64,000 nt of DNA. Origin: Bacteroidota bacterium (GTDB lineage: Bacteria > Bacteroidota > Bacteroidia > Flavobacteriales > Flavobacteriaceae). The stretch is from assembly GCA_024279425.1 (NCBI GenBank), contig JAJRRO010000046.1:124001-188000 (forward strand), in the 5' to 3' direction. How positions within the stretch are numbered: the first letter of the stretch is position 1; the number at the start of each line of letters is the position of its first letter. The notes beneath the pieces were generated by a model. The model was given only the letters and a program-made list of their open reading frames with translations, searched no databases and was not told the origin of the DNA. The position numbers and the translations under genes are program-made. Of this stretch, positions 1 through 9,006 are shown piece by piece.

Positions 1-1184
1 CCATCTTTCCCATTTGGAAGAAAAAAGCGGCGGTAATAAGGGATGATAAAATAAGTCTGTATACCAAATTTGGACTTTTTGTGACCAAGCAACCAGCGCG
101 GCTTACCCTAATTTCTTTGGTCATCATTGCTAGTTTGACCTATTTAGCAACATTGAATGTCTTTAACGATGAATTTGTAGAATATTTTGATGATTCCGTG
201 CAATTTAGAAGAGACAGTGATTTTATAAACGACAATCTAACCGGATTTTACAATGTAGAGTTTTCTGTGGGAAGCGGTGAAAGTGGAGGAATCAACGAAC
301 CGCAATACCTGAAAAAATTGAACGATTTTGAAGATTGGCTCAACGAACAACCCGAAGTGGTTCATGTTAATGCATTTAGTGAGGTGGCCCGAAGGGTAAA
401 CCGTTCCATGCACGGCGATGATGAAAATTACTATCGGGTTCCTGAAAATCGTGAAGAAGCAGCCCAATATCTGTTATTGTATGAGCTCTCATTGCCATTT
501 GGATTGGATTTAAATAATCAAATCAATGTAGATAAATCTGAATCACGGGTTACAGCAACATTGAAAAATATTTCCAGCGCAGAAATGATTGCCTTCTCCG
601 ACCGTTCTGAGCAATGGCTAAAGGATAATACGCCCGATGCTATGCATGCCCTTGGTGTAAGTCCCACCATGATGTTTTCTAAACTGGGTTTTAGACAAGC
701 CGACAGTATGTTTAATGGTAACATTGTAGCACTTATCCTAATCTCCTTAGTACTAATGCTTGCACTTCGTAGTTTCAAACTTGGTCTATTGAGCATTATA
801 CCCAATGTTGCCCCAGTTTTGGTAGGTTTTGGAATTTGGGCACTTTATAAAGGACAGATCAATACAGGAATGGTTATCGTTTTTGGGATGACCTTAGGTA
901 TTATTGTTGATGATACCGTACACTTTATGAGCAAGTTCCTGCGCGCACGACGCGAATTGGGATATGATGCCAAACAGGCAGTAATATATGCCTTTGAGAC
1001 CGTTGGGCGCGCCTTAACAACTACCACCGTGGTATTGTTAGCGGGATTCACTGTGCTTTCAACATCCTCATTTGCTTTGAACAGTTACATGGCGCGCATA
1101 ACCGTAATCATCGTCTTGTCAGCACTGATTATCGATTTTATACTACTTCCTTCACTTTTGATCTTGGTGAGTAAAAAAAAGTGA
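1..1184 (+). CDS. MMPL/RND-family exporter, C-terminal part (5' end outside window)
   Basis: The frame is open from base 3 without a stop, so the GTG at 81 is internal and the gene begins before the window. The visible ~393 residues hold one membrane segment near the left end (TLISLVIIASLTYLATL), a periplasmic loop of about 190 residues, then five closely spaced membrane segments including GMVIVFGMTLGIIVDDTVHF, whose paired Asp residues are typical of the second half of RND/MMPL transporters. It is an inner-membrane, proton-driven exporter. The two genes behind it encode a LolA-like carrier and an outer-membrane barrel, which suggests export of a lipid or lipoprotein to the outer membrane (inference). 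The substrate cannot be told from the sequence. Confidence 0.85.
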   Translation, partial: IFPIWKKKAAVIRDDKISLYTKFGLFVTKQPARLTLISLVIIASLTYLATLNVFNDEFVEYFDDSVQFRRDSDFINDNLTGFYNVEFSVGSGESGGINEPQYLKKLNDFEDWLNEQPEVVHVNAFSEVARRVNRSMHGDDENYYRVPENREEAAQYLLLYELSLPFGLDLNNQINVDKSESRVTATLKNISSAEMIAFSDRSEQWLKDNTPDAMHALGVSPTMMFSKLGFRQADSMFNGNIVALILISLVLMLALRSFKLGLLSIIPNVAPVLVGFGIWALYKGQINTGMVIVFGMTLGIIVDDTVHFMSKFLRARRELGYDAKQAVIYAFETVGRALTTTTVVLLAGFTVLSTSSFALNSYMARITVIIVLSALIIDFILLPSLLILVSKKK

Positions 1185-1265
1185 GGTCACCCTAGGCACA
1201 AGTCAATTAAAACCAGAATTAAAACTAGATAAATAATGTTCACATTAAACGTAAATCACACAACG

Positions 1266-2039
1266 ATGAGAAAATCAATATTAACTATCATGGCATTTTT
1301 TGGGCTAATCCTTATTTATGCCCAGACCGCGGAAGATCGCGGATTGCAAATAGCCATAGCGGCCGAAGAGGCCGATTTGGGATTTGAGAGTTCCACTGTA
1401 GAGCTTAAAATGATCCTAAAGAACAAAAACGGACAAACCAGCGAAAGATCCATGACTACTAGGACATTGGAGTTGACTGAGGATGGGGACAAGTCTCTAA
1501 TAGTATTCAACAGTCCCAAAGATGTTAAAGGAACAGCGACCTTAACCTACACACATAAAGAGGGTTCTGACGATCAATGGTTGTATTTGCCCTCCATAAA
1601 AAGGGTAAAACGAATTTCATCCAATAACAAATCCGGTCCATTTGTTGGGAGCGAGTTTGCCTATGAGGACCTTTCGTCGCAAGAGGTAGAGAAATACGGC
1701 TATAAGTTCTTGGAAGAGAAGGGAAGTCTGCTTTTGGTAGAGCAAGACCCAGTGGATCCAAAATCGGGATATACACGTCGCATAGTGACCTATAATAAAG
1801 ACAAAGGGTATAGAATTGAAAAAGTGGAGTTCTATGATCGAAAGAATGCCTTATTAAAAACTCTGACCTATAACGACTATAGACTGTATAAGAACAAATT
1901 TTGGCGTGCAGCCACTTTTAATATGGTCAACCATCAGAGTAATAAGGAAACCCTATTGGAATTTAGCAACTACGACTTTGGGGTAAACTTTTCCGATGAC
2001 GATTTTTCACAGGTGGCACTTCGACGGGCAGGAAACTAA
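1266..2039 (+). CDS. LolA-like outer-membrane lipoprotein-sorting protein
   Basis: The protein of 257 residues starts with a signal peptide (MRKSILTIMAFFGLILIYAQ). The frame is also open from an ATG at 1236, but the signal peptide fits the ATG at 1266. The mature part carries the pattern of the LolA/LppX-like 'outer membrane lipoprotein-sorting' family: an early stretch on RSMTTRTLEL, a WLYLPSIKRVKRISS core, GSEFAYEDLSSQ, and a YRIEKVEFYDRKN segment. Such proteins form an open beta-barrel that binds acyl chains in the periplasm. It lies 81 nt behind the MMPL exporter and 139 nt before the barrel gene, a recurrent trio in Bacteroidota and Proteobacteria. The specific lipid is unknown. Confidence 0.8.
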   Translation: MRKSILTIMAFFGLILIYAQTAEDRGLQIAIAAEEADLGFESSTVELKMILKNKNGQTSERSMTTRTLELTEDGDKSLIVFNSPKDVKGTATLTYTHKEGSDDQWLYLPSIKRVKRISSNNKSGPFVGSEFAYEDLSSQEVEKYGYKFLEEKGSLLLVEQDPVDPKSGYTRRIVTYNKDKGYRIEKVEFYDRKNALLKTLTYNDYRLYKNKFWRAATFNMVNHQSNKETLLEFSNYDFGVNFSDDDFSQVALRRAGN

Positions 2040-2178
2040 ATCGATAAGGATTATTGAATTAAAGGACAGGACCTATTCGCTGTATAGGAAGTTATGTCTT
2101 TCATAACTCATGGTTAGTGTTATTGGTTTTAATACCATAGAATCAGGTCTTGTCTCTTTTATGACGAAACATTGAAAA

Positions 2179-3384
2179 ATGAATATGGAAAGGATACTAC
2201 AAATGATATTCATGCTCAGTATGTTCTACGGTCTGGGCCAGAACGGTGAGGTGAAAAAGGTAAATCACGATGTTGAATTGGAGCTGGAAGCGGAGTACCG
2301 TTACTTCTTTGATGAGGCCCGGTTTGATGGACAAGAAGATCATTTTCTCTCTTTTGCTTTACAACCCGAATATTCCGTAAGTTGGAACAAGGGGTATGAG
2401 AGTATCAACCTTCAAGGCTTTTTTAGATTAGATCGGGATGATGAACGTACCCATTGGGATATTAGAGAACTCTACTATCAAAAGGCGAAGGGCAATTGGG
2501 AATTGAATGTAGGGTTGAAAAAAGTGTACTGGGGGGTCATTGAGAGCAATCATCTGGTGGATATCATTAACCAGACCGATGCAGTGGAGAGTTTTGATGG
2601 AGAAGAAAAGTTGGGACAGCCTATGGCGCAGTTCAGTTGGATTACAAACAACTTTGGCACTTTCGATTTCTTTTATCTGCCTTACCATCGGAAGCGCACC
2701 TTTGCAGGAGCTTCGGGAAGGTTGCGTTTTGGAACTATTATCAATCAAGATGATTTGGGTTATGAGAGTGGTGCAGCTGAATGGCGCCAGGACCTTGCGG
2801 TGCGTTGGAAGTACTATTTCGGAATTTTCGACATCGGTCTTTCCCATTTTTATGGTAACGGAAGAGAGCCATTGTTTGTTTTTGACCAAGCTGGAAATAT
2901 CAATGCGTTCTATCCGGTCATCAACCAAACGGGATTGGAAGCACAGGTGACCCATGATGCCTTTCTTTGGAAATTGGAATCCATTTACCGAAATGCCGAA
3001 GCGCAGAGTTTCTTCGCCTTGGCTGCAGGGTTCGAATATACCTTTAGCAATATTGACGGAAATGGCTTGGATATTGGTGTTTTGGGGGAATATTTATACG
3101 ATGAACGCGGTGAATTGACATTGAACGCCCTTCAAAGCGATTTTTTCTTTGGAAGTCGAATAGCCTTTAACGATACTGCGGATACCGCGATTTTGATTGG
3201 TGGGATAGCCGATTTGAACTCAAGCAGCAAAATTTTCAGCTTAGAAGCTTCCCGACGTTTGGGAAGCACTTGGACGGTTGAAGCAGAAGCCCGGATTTTC
3301 AATTCTATTGCGCCTTCCGAATTGATTCTTTCCAATTTTGAGAATGATAGTTTCTTTAGACTATCTATTTCGAAGTTTTTTTAA
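2179..3384 (+). CDS. Predicted outer-membrane beta-barrel protein (DUF1302-like)
   Basis: The protein of 401 residues has a short hydrophobic N-terminus (MERILQMIFMLSMFYGLGQ), then many alternating amphipathic strands rich in Tyr, Trp and Phe, and it ends in FFRLSISKFF. A C-terminal aromatic residue in this setting is the signature of an outer-membrane barrel. The segment LKKVYWGVIESNHLVDIINQ resembles DUF1302-type porins often encoded beside MMPL and LolA-like genes. I infer that it is the outer-membrane part of the export trio. The ATG at 2185 is an equally good start. No TonB plug domain is present, so it is not a TonB receptor. Confidence 0.65.
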   Translation: MNMERILQMIFMLSMFYGLGQNGEVKKVNHDVELELEAEYRYFFDEARFDGQEDHFLSFALQPEYSVSWNKGYESINLQGFFRLDRDDERTHWDIRELYYQKAKGNWELNVGLKKVYWGVIESNHLVDIINQTDAVESFDGEEKLGQPMAQFSWITNNFGTFDFFYLPYHRKRTFAGASGRLRFGTIINQDDLGYESGAAEWRQDLAVRWKYYFGIFDIGLSHFYGNGREPLFVFDQAGNINAFYPVINQTGLEAQVTHDAFLWKLESIYRNAEAQSFFALAAGFEYTFSNIDGNGLDIGVLGEYLYDERGELTLNALQSDFFFGSRIAFNDTADTAILIGGIADLNSSSKIFSLEASRRLGSTWTVEAEARIFNSIAPSELILSNFENDSFFRLSISKFF

Positions 3385-3797
3385 AAAGAATCAAAGGAGC
3401 CATCTTTAGACAGTTCGGTTAAAATTTGAATGGTTTTTTGACCATCCTTGCAATCAACAAATAAGTGATCATGGTAATATCCTGCCATTATATTGCAACT
3501 GATGTTGTTCTTGGCGAGCAAAGTCGAAATAATAGCAGTGAATCCCACAGCTTCTAAGGATGAGTGAATGCTAAGTGTAATCCACGAAGCGATATACGTA
3601 TAAGGAAGGTTATAAGCGTCTGCTTTTTGCCGTTCCATGACAAGAGTTGTCCCTTCTGCTTCCTTAAACTCACATAAGATATCCTTTCTCTGTATGTTCT
3701 CGACAGTTTTTAGTGTCGAAAATATGTATTCACCAGTATTAAGCACAGGTTTCATACCTGCAATCAATTTTTTAAGATGAGTTTGTCCAGACATCAT
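3381..3797 (-). CDS. ACT-domain protein (ACT_3/ACT_7 type)
   Basis: The gene encodes about 139 residues. The frame extends to a GTG at 3833, but family members begin at MSGxTxL, which here matches MMSGQTHLKKLIAGMKP, so I place the start at 3797. The first half is the ACT_3-like segment (GEYIFSTL) and the second half is an ACT domain (GFTAIISTLLAKNNISCNIMAGYYHDHLFV). These small cytosolic proteins are thought to bind amino acids or similar ligands; no reaction is assigned. It is convergent with the barrel gene, with stop codons overlapping by 4 bp, and divergent from ctlX. Confidence 0.75.
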   Translation of the reverse strand: MMSGQTHLKKLIAGMKPVLNTGEYIFSTLKTVENIQRKDILCEFKEAEGTTLVMERQKADAYNLPYTYIASWITLSIHSSLEAVGFTAIISTLLAKNNISCNIMAGYYHDHLFVDCKDGQKTIQILTELSKDGSFDSF

Positions 3798-3938
3798 TCT
3801 AATTGTAAGAAACGGTTTGGCAATCTTTGTCACTTTAGGTAAAAGGTTCTTTTTTTGGTTACATAAAATACTATAAAAGTCATAATTTAGCCCTTAAGGA
3901 TTGTAAATGTACAAACATCAGGTTCAAGTAAGATTCCA

Positions 3939-4871
3939 ATGAAACAAATCACCAACACCATAGTAATGATTCGCCCTGTCGGTTTTCGTATGAATGAACA
4001 GACCGCGGTGAATAATTATTTTATGGAAAAGATAGATGTAGCGGATACATCAATCAATGAAAAGGCGCAGGAAGAGTTTGATGCGTTCGTGACTATTTTG
4101 AGGGTCAAGGGTGTCAATGTCATTGTGGTTGAAGATACCAAACAGCCGGATACCCCTGATTCAATTTTTCCAAATAACTGGGTATCGTTTCATGCCAGTG
4201 GAACCGTGGGGCTTTACCCGATGTTCGCCGAAAATAGAAGAAAGGAAAGGCGAGAGGATATTTTGGATATCCTTGAAGAAAAAGGATATCTTATAAAGGA
4301 TGTGGTTGATTATACATCCGCAGAGGACGAAGGCCTGTTTTTGGAAGGGACTGGAAGTATTCTTTTGGATAGGGTAAACCAAAAAGCCTATTGTGCCTTA
4401 TCGGAAAGGGCGCATGAAGCGTTGTTTATTGAGTTTTGCGAGGATTTTGATTGTTTCCCTGTCATTTTTACGGCCTACCAAACGGTTAACGGAGCGCGTT
4501 TGCCCATTTATCATACCAATGTTATGATGGCCATGGCTGAGTATTTTGCTGTTATCTGCCTAGAGGCCATAGATGATAAAAAAGAACGTAAGAACGTTGT
4601 GGACCATTTGAAAAAAGATGGTAAGGAGATCATTGAAATTACAGAAGAACAGATGCATCATTTCGCTGGAAATATGCTACAAGTTGTTGGGGCAGATAAT
4701 CAAAGATTTATGGTAATGAGCTCGGCTGCATATCATAGTTTGGACACTTTGCAAATAGAGGCCATAGAAAAATATTCTGAAATTATACATAGCTCTTTAC
4801 ATACCATTGAGACCTGCGGAGGGGGGAGTGCCCGTTGCATGATGGCCGAAATATTTCTTCCCCAAGCTTAG
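3939..4871 (+). CDS. ctlX: Citrulline utilization hydrolase CtlX (amidinotransferase/arginine deiminase fold)
   Basis: The protein of 310 residues belongs to the pentein superfamily that includes arginine deiminase and dimethylargininase. Visible hallmarks are the N-terminal MIRPVGFRMNEQTAVNNYF, the substrate-loop SIFPNNWVSFH, GLFLEGTGSILLDR, the YHTNVMMA histidine segment and, near the C-terminus, ETCGGGSARCMMAE, whose Cys is the likely nucleophile. The CtlX clade is associated with hydrolysis of citrulline or related ureido/guanidino compounds in the cytosol. It is divergent from the ACT-domain gene and tail-to-tail with the BCCT transporter, with the stop codons overlapping by 4 bp. Coupling of transporter and hydrolase is possible but not shown. 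Confidence 0.85.
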   Translation: MKQITNTIVMIRPVGFRMNEQTAVNNYFMEKIDVADTSINEKAQEEFDAFVTILRVKGVNVIVVEDTKQPDTPDSIFPNNWVSFHASGTVGLYPMFAENRRKERREDILDILEEKGYLIKDVVDYTSAEDEGLFLEGTGSILLDRVNQKAYCALSERAHEALFIEFCEDFDCFPVIFTAYQTVNGARLPIYHTNVMMAMAEYFAVICLEAIDDKKERKNVVDHLKKDGKEIIEITEEQMHHFAGNMLQVVGADNQRFMVMSSAAYHSLDTLQIEAIEKYSEIIHSSLHTIETCGGGSARCMMAEIFLPQA

Positions 4872-6301
4872 CGCTTCTTGTTTTTTGAAACATCATTCAA
4901 AAAAACTCCGGTCATTACCACTATAAATAATGCGAAAGGAAGAGAAGTGATAATCAATAGCTTCTGAACGGCTTGCAAAACATCAATATCGGGTTTGATA
5001 TTTCCCAGTAGAATGAGTGCTATAGTAGCCAATAGAATAAATACAGACCAAAGTAACCTGTGGCTTTTACGTGGCGTTTTCTTTCCTCGGTCAGTGAACA
5101 TGCTCAATACAAAGACTGCTGAGTCTACAGAAGTTACCAAAAAACTGATCAAAAGAAGAATTGTTGTAATGTTTAGTAGCGTGGCTAAGGGATAGTTTTC
5201 AAAAAAAACAAAAATCGAGGAAAATACATTTGAAAACTCATTGTTATAAGTACCCCAACCTTCGATAATTTGAAATGCAGAGGTGCCAAAAACCGAAAAC
5301 CAAAAGAAAGTGCCTAGCGAAGGAATTATCATTACCCCTAACAATAGTTGTCGTAATGACCGTCCTTTGGAGATTCTTGCTATGAAAATGCCGGTAAAGG
5401 GCGCCCAAGCTAACCAGAAAGCCCAATAATAGAAGGTCCAATCAGAAAGGAATATCAAACCGGGGTCGTAATCACCCAAGGCTAAACTCATAGGGATAAA
5501 ATCAAATATATAATTAAAAGTAGCTTCTGCGAACGCAGACAGTATTGCACCCATGTCACTTAGAAAAAAAACAAAAAGCAAAAGTGCCAACGTAATGACA
5601 ATGTTGAACTTCGAAATCACCTTTATTCCCTTTTCAACCCCTTGCCAAGCTGAATAAAAAGCTATGGCTGAAATGACCAGAGCTAATAGCAAGGTAGTCG
5701 CCAATCCAAAATCAGCATCAAGAAGATGATTGAGTCCTCCGGTTATTTGAGTGGTCCCCAGTCCGACGGCGGCTATTAGTCCAAAAACAGTGGTGATTAT
5801 GGTCATTACATCAATTCCGTTTCTAGCCATTTTACTAGGGATAAAATTTTCTATTGTTGAACTGACTTTCACTTTTCTTTTTTTAACAAAGAGCGCATAG
5901 CCAACGACCATGGCAAAAAGACCATAAAAAGCCCAGGCTGTAAAACCCCATTGGTAAAAAGTAAATTCCAAAGCAAGAATATCTGTAGGCAAATCAGAGG
6001 AATATGGTGGGTTTTGCTGCATAAAAACGGGCTCCTGTACGGCCCGCAACAATATTCCCGATCCCATTCCTGCGCTGTAGAGCATCGCTATCCATGCCCA
6101 AAACGAATGTTCTGGTTTTTGGTCTGCCTTTCCCAGTTTTATTTTCCCTATAGGAGATATTGCAAGGCCCAGAAGCAAAAGCACACACCCAAGCCCAAGA
6201 TATAAATAGAAATACCCAAAATAATTTCGCACCCAAACAGAGGCATCCTCGATAGCGTTATAACTAAGTTCAGTCGCAAAAAAAATGATGATAGAGAACA
6301 A
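4868..6301 (-). CDS. BCCT-family (betaine/carnitine/choline) transporter
   Basis: The protein has at least 477 residues and about 12 membrane segments. The BCCT signature region is visible as FYYWAFWLAWAPFTGIFIARISKGRSLRQL, shown here in pieces: WAFWLAWAPFTG and FIARISKGR. Other family motifs are AWIAMLYSAGMGSGILLRA and QWGFTAWAFYGLFA. It should import quaternary ammonium osmolytes such as glycine betaine with Na+ or H+. The first canonical start is a TTG at 6301, but this falls in the middle of the first membrane helix. The frame stays open upstream to a stop at 6383-6385 and encodes FKKNILISVSLGILF, which completes that helix, yet contains no ATG, GTG or TTG. The true start is therefore uncertain. 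Confidence 0.88.
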   Translation of the reverse strand: MFSIIIFFATELSYNAIEDASVWVRNYFGYFYLYLGLGCVLLLLGLAISPIGKIKLGKADQKPEHSFWAWIAMLYSAGMGSGILLRAVQEPVFMQQNPPYSSDLPTDILALEFTFYQWGFTAWAFYGLFAMVVGYALFVKKRKVKVSSTIENFIPSKMARNGIDVMTIITTVFGLIAAVGLGTTQITGGLNHLLDADFGLATTLLLALVISAIAFYSAWQGVEKGIKVISKFNIVITLALLLFVFFLSDMGAILSAFAEATFNYIFDFIPMSLALGDYDPGLIFLSDWTFYYWAFWLAWAPFTGIFIARISKGRSLRQLLLGVMIIPSLGTFFWFSVFGTSAFQIIEGWGTYNNEFSNVFSSIFVFFENYPLATLLNITTILLLISFLVTSVDSAVFVLSMFTDRGKKTPRKSHRLLWSVFILLATIALILLGNIKPDIDVLQAVQKLLIITSLPFALFIVVMTGVFLNDVSKNKKR

Positions 6302-6653
6302 GAAAAGTATCCCGAGAGATACGGAGATAAGAATATTTTTTTTAAAAAGTGTATAGATTTTGATAGGTCGGTTTTTAGTTGTTTAATTTTGGTTCAGGTC
6401 ATAGGTCCTTCAGGTTGGAGGTGGTATTATCCGTCTTATAATCGATCATTTTTCTAGAGAATTTCTGTGGTCGTCCAATATCAAAAGGTTTCGTATGACC
6501 ATACACGTCTCGGCAATAAACAATGTTGTGGAGCCTATGTCTCCCATGTCACATCATTCTTTAAGGGTGAAAGGACAACCAGCGGCCTTATTCACCTTTT
6601 TGGTGACCTCTTTGTTTATTGTATGGGATATTTAAGAGCATGCCATAGGTTTG
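6302..6653. other. Non-coding gap between yjbR-type gene and BCCT gene
   Basis: These ~350 bases hold no convincing gene. The part nearest the transporter (to 6383) probably codes for its N-terminus. A weak inverted repeat (ggtgaa near 6567 and ttcacc near 6590) is visible, but there is no T-tract that would make it a clear terminator. The plus-strand open frame from 6467 has no recognisable protein. Confidence 0.4.
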
Positions 6654-7025
6654 TTATATGCCGTGATTGTCGTCTTCTAATTGCAACCGCGTTTTTTTTG
6701 GGAGGTTGGCCACGACCAGATCATAGGAGATGTCCAACCATTTAAAGAGCAATTCTTTTGCTATGGTTCCGTCAAACACCACCCGACTCCAATGTTTCTT
6801 GCTAAAATAGGAAGGTTCTTCCAGTGCTTGGTATTCAGACCTAAGTTCTTCAATAGTATCAGGATTACATTTAATGCTAAAACCTGTAAACGCATTAATA
6901 TCCGTTGCGGTAAACATTTTCCCTTTCACTTTAAAAACCAACACATCTGGAAGTTTGGGGAATGGAATGGATTCGGTGACTCCTTTTTTTGCCAAACAGT
7001 ATAGTCTATATTCTTCAATATTCAT
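6654..7025 (-). CDS. MmcQ/YjbR-family protein
   Basis: The protein of 123 residues matches the MmcQ/YjbR fold: N-terminal MNIEEYRLYCLAKKGVTES, a FPKLPDVLVFKVKGKMFT strand pair, NPDTIEELRSEY, and the C-terminal HWSRVVFDGTIAKELLFKWLDISYDLVV, broken here as HWSRVVFDG and WLDISYDLVV. The family has a DNA-binding-like (CyaY-like) double-wing fold; its role in the cell is not established. It is divergent from argS, with an intergenic region of 163 bp that carries the argS promoter. Confidence 0.85.
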   Translation of the reverse strand: MNIEEYRLYCLAKKGVTESIPFPKLPDVLVFKVKGKMFTATDINAFTGFSIKCNPDTIEELRSEYQALEEPSYFSKKHWSRVVFDGTIAKELLFKWLDISYDLVVANLPKKTRLQLEDDNHGI

Positions 7026-7161
7026 TTTTCATTGCTAGAATTGATTATAGGGTTTCCATAGTTCGATCACAAATGTGTCTTATAGGATAAAGTTAACCAA
7101 AAATGAAGGCTTTTACCTTGTGTTGCTATTCTTTTCGAACCAAAAAAGCAGAATTTTTACG

Positions 7162-7170
7162 TAGTTTTGC
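7162..7170 (+). promoter_or_regulatory. Putative -7 box of argS promoter
   Basis: The sequence tagttttgc fits the Bacteroidota consensus TAnnTTTG and lies 18 nt upstream of the argS ATG. A clean TTTG -33 box is not obvious; ttttcg at 7133-7138 is the nearest candidate. Confidence 0.4.
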
Positions 7171-7188
7171 AGCCTTAAAAGGGAATAG

Positions 7189-8985
7189 ATGCAAATTCAA
7201 AGCGTATTGGAAAAAAAAGTAAAGGAAGCAGTAAAATCAATTTTTGGGGTGGATTTGCCCACCGTGGAATTTCAGCCGACCAGGAAGGATTTTGAAGGTG
7301 ACATTACTGCGGTCGTATTTCCCATGCTTCGCTTTGTAAAAGGGAATCCTGAAGTGATAGGAACCCAAATTGGTGAATATCTTCAGGAACAGCTTGATGA
7401 GGTTTCTGGTTTCAATGTGGTTAAAGGGTTTTTGAATATCGTTATCAGCGATGTTTTTTATTTAGATTTTTTCAATTCGATTAAAACCACCAACGATTTT
7501 GGCTGTGTAGCCCATGCTGGTGAAGATGCAGTAATGGTCGAATATTCGTCGCCCAATACCAATAAGCCCTTGCATTTGGGACATATTCGCAACAACTTAT
7601 TAGGCCACTCCGTCGCTGAAATTTTAAAGGCTTCGGGAAAAAAGGTATACAAGACCCAAATCATTAATGATAGGGGTATACATATTTGTAAAAGCATGTT
7701 GGCCTGGCAAAAATTTGGCAAGGGTGAAACCCCCGAAAGCTCGGGATTAAAAGGGGATAAACTTGTCGGGAACTATTATGTGGCCTTCGATAAGACCTAT
7801 AAGGCTGAAATTTCAAAGATGGTGTCCGAAGGGAAAGTAAAAGAGGTTGCGGAAAAAGAAGCACCAATATTATTGGAGGCCCATGAAATGCTCCAAAAAT
7901 GGGAGGCAGGTGATGAAGAAGTAGTTGGCCTTTGGAAAACAATGAACAGTTGGGTATATAAGGGGTTTGATGAAACCTATAAGAACTTAGGGGTAGACTT
8001 TGATCAATTGTATTTTGAAAGCGATACCTATTTATTGGGCAAGGACGTGGTTGCTGACGGTCTAAAAAAAGGAGTTTTCTATAAGAAGGAAGATGGCAGT
8101 GTTTGGATAGATTTGACCGATGACGGACTTGATGAAAAAATCGTCCTTCGATCAGATGGTACTGCAGTTTATATGACGCAAGACATTGGTACTGCCATAC
8201 AAAGGGTTACCGACTATCCCGATATTAACGGAATGGTATATACTGTTGGTAACGAGCAGGACTACCATTTTAAGGTATTGTTCCTAATCTTGAAAAAGCT
8301 TGGGTTCTCCTGGTCAGAAAGCTTACATCACCTGAGTTATGGAATGGTGGACTTGCCAAGCGGGAAAATGAAGAGCAGGGAAGGAACAGTGGTCGATGCC
8401 GATGATTTGATGGATGATATGACTCAAACTGCAGCGACCATTTCACAAGAATTGGGAAAACTGGAAGATTATTCAGATAGTGAAAAACAGGAGTTGTACA
8501 GAATGATAGGGCTGGGGGCTTTAAAATACTATATTCTCAAGGTGGATCCAAAAAAAAGAATTTTATTCAATCCAGAAGAATCTGTTGATTTTCATGGAAA
8601 TACGGGGCCTTTTATTCAATACACATACGCTAGGATACAATCCATTTTAAGAAGGGCAGTACGCCTAGACCTGTCAGGTTTTGAAAACCTGACAGGTCTA
8701 GAAAATGCGATAAAATTACATGCAAAAGAAAAGGAATTGATAAAACAGATCCAATTATTTCCCGAGACCATACAGTCGGCAGCAGAAAATTTCAGTCCAG
8801 CCTTGATTGCCAATTATACCTATGACCTGGTAAAGGAATTCAATTCATTCTATCAGCAGGTTTCCATCTTAGGTGAACCAAACGAACAAAAGAAAATTTT
8901 ACGGGTACAGTTATCCAAAAAAGTTGGGGAGATTATTCAATCTGCCTTTTTGCTATTGGGAATCCAGGTTCCTGAACGAATGTAA
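7189..8985 (+). CDS. argS: Arginyl-tRNA synthetase
   Basis: The class I synthetase of 598 residues attaches arginine to tRNA-Arg in the cytosol. The N-terminal domain contains RKDFEGDITAVVFPML, the HIGH motif appears as HLGHIRNN at about residue 127, and a KMSKS-like loop as GKMKSREGTVV near residue 390. The C-terminal anticodon-binding DALR domain begins near FHGNTGPFIQYTYARIQ and ends at LGIQVPERM. Length and order are normal for the family. Unusual is a perfect 37-bp palindrome at 8665-8701, inside the DALR domain, translated in frame as LDLSGFENLTG in a region that should be a variable loop (residues ~493-504). This looks like an in-frame insertion tolerated by the enzyme. Confidence 0.97.
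   Translation: MQIQSVLEKKVKEAVKSIFGVDLPTVEFQPTRKDFEGDITAVVFPMLRFVKGNPEVIGTQIGEYLQEQLDEVSGFNVVKGFLNIVISDVFYLDFFNSIKTTNDFGCVAHAGEDAVMVEYSSPNTNKPLHLGHIRNNLLGHSVAEILKASGKKVYKTQIINDRGIHICKSMLAWQKFGKGETPESSGLKGDKLVGNYYVAFDKTYKAEISKMVSEGKVKEVAEKEAPILLEAHEMLQKWEAGDEEVVGLWKTMNSWVYKGFDETYKNLGVDFDQLYFESDTYLLGKDVVADGLKKGVFYKKEDGSVWIDLTDDGLDEKIVLRSDGTAVYMTQDIGTAIQRVTDYPDINGMVYTVGNEQDYHFKVLFLILKKLGFSWSESLHHLSYGMVDLPSGKMKSREGTVVDADDLMDDMTQTAATISQELGKLEDYSDSEKQELYRMIGLGALKYYILKVDPKKRILFNPEESVDFHGNTGPFIQYTYARIQSILRRAVRLDLSGFENLTGLENAIKLHAKEKELIKQIQLFPETIQSAAENFSPALIANYTYDLVKEFNSFYQQVSILGEPNEQKKILRVQLSKKVGEIIQSAFLLLGIQVPERM
8665..8701. repeat. Perfect 37-bp palindrome inside argS
   Basis: The left arm ctagacctgtcaggtttt (8665-8682) is the exact reverse complement of the right arm (8684-8701), with one central g. 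It keeps the argS reading frame open. The core acctgtcaggt looks like a dispersed flavobacterial palindromic repeat, here sitting in a coding region. Confidence 0.9.
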
Positions 8986-9006
8986 TAGATTGCCCTAAAA
9001 CTATAA

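Noticed and set aside
81-83. GTG as start of the MMPL gene
   Set aside because: The frame is open and sequence-like upstream to base 3, and a protein starting there would lack the first half of an RND exporter.
2041-2178. Inverted repeat gacaggacc / ggtcttgtc between LolA-like and barrel genes
   Set aside because: Arms are short, far apart and mismatched; no clear terminator or site.
2540-2950. Plus-strand open frame of 136 codons inside the barrel gene
   Set aside because: It is a shadow frame of a gene with clear barrel character; no signal or family pattern.
6467-6745. Plus-strand open frame of 92 codons
   Set aside because: It overlaps the yjbR-type gene on the other strand, has no family pattern and an odd Cys/Arg/His-rich composition.
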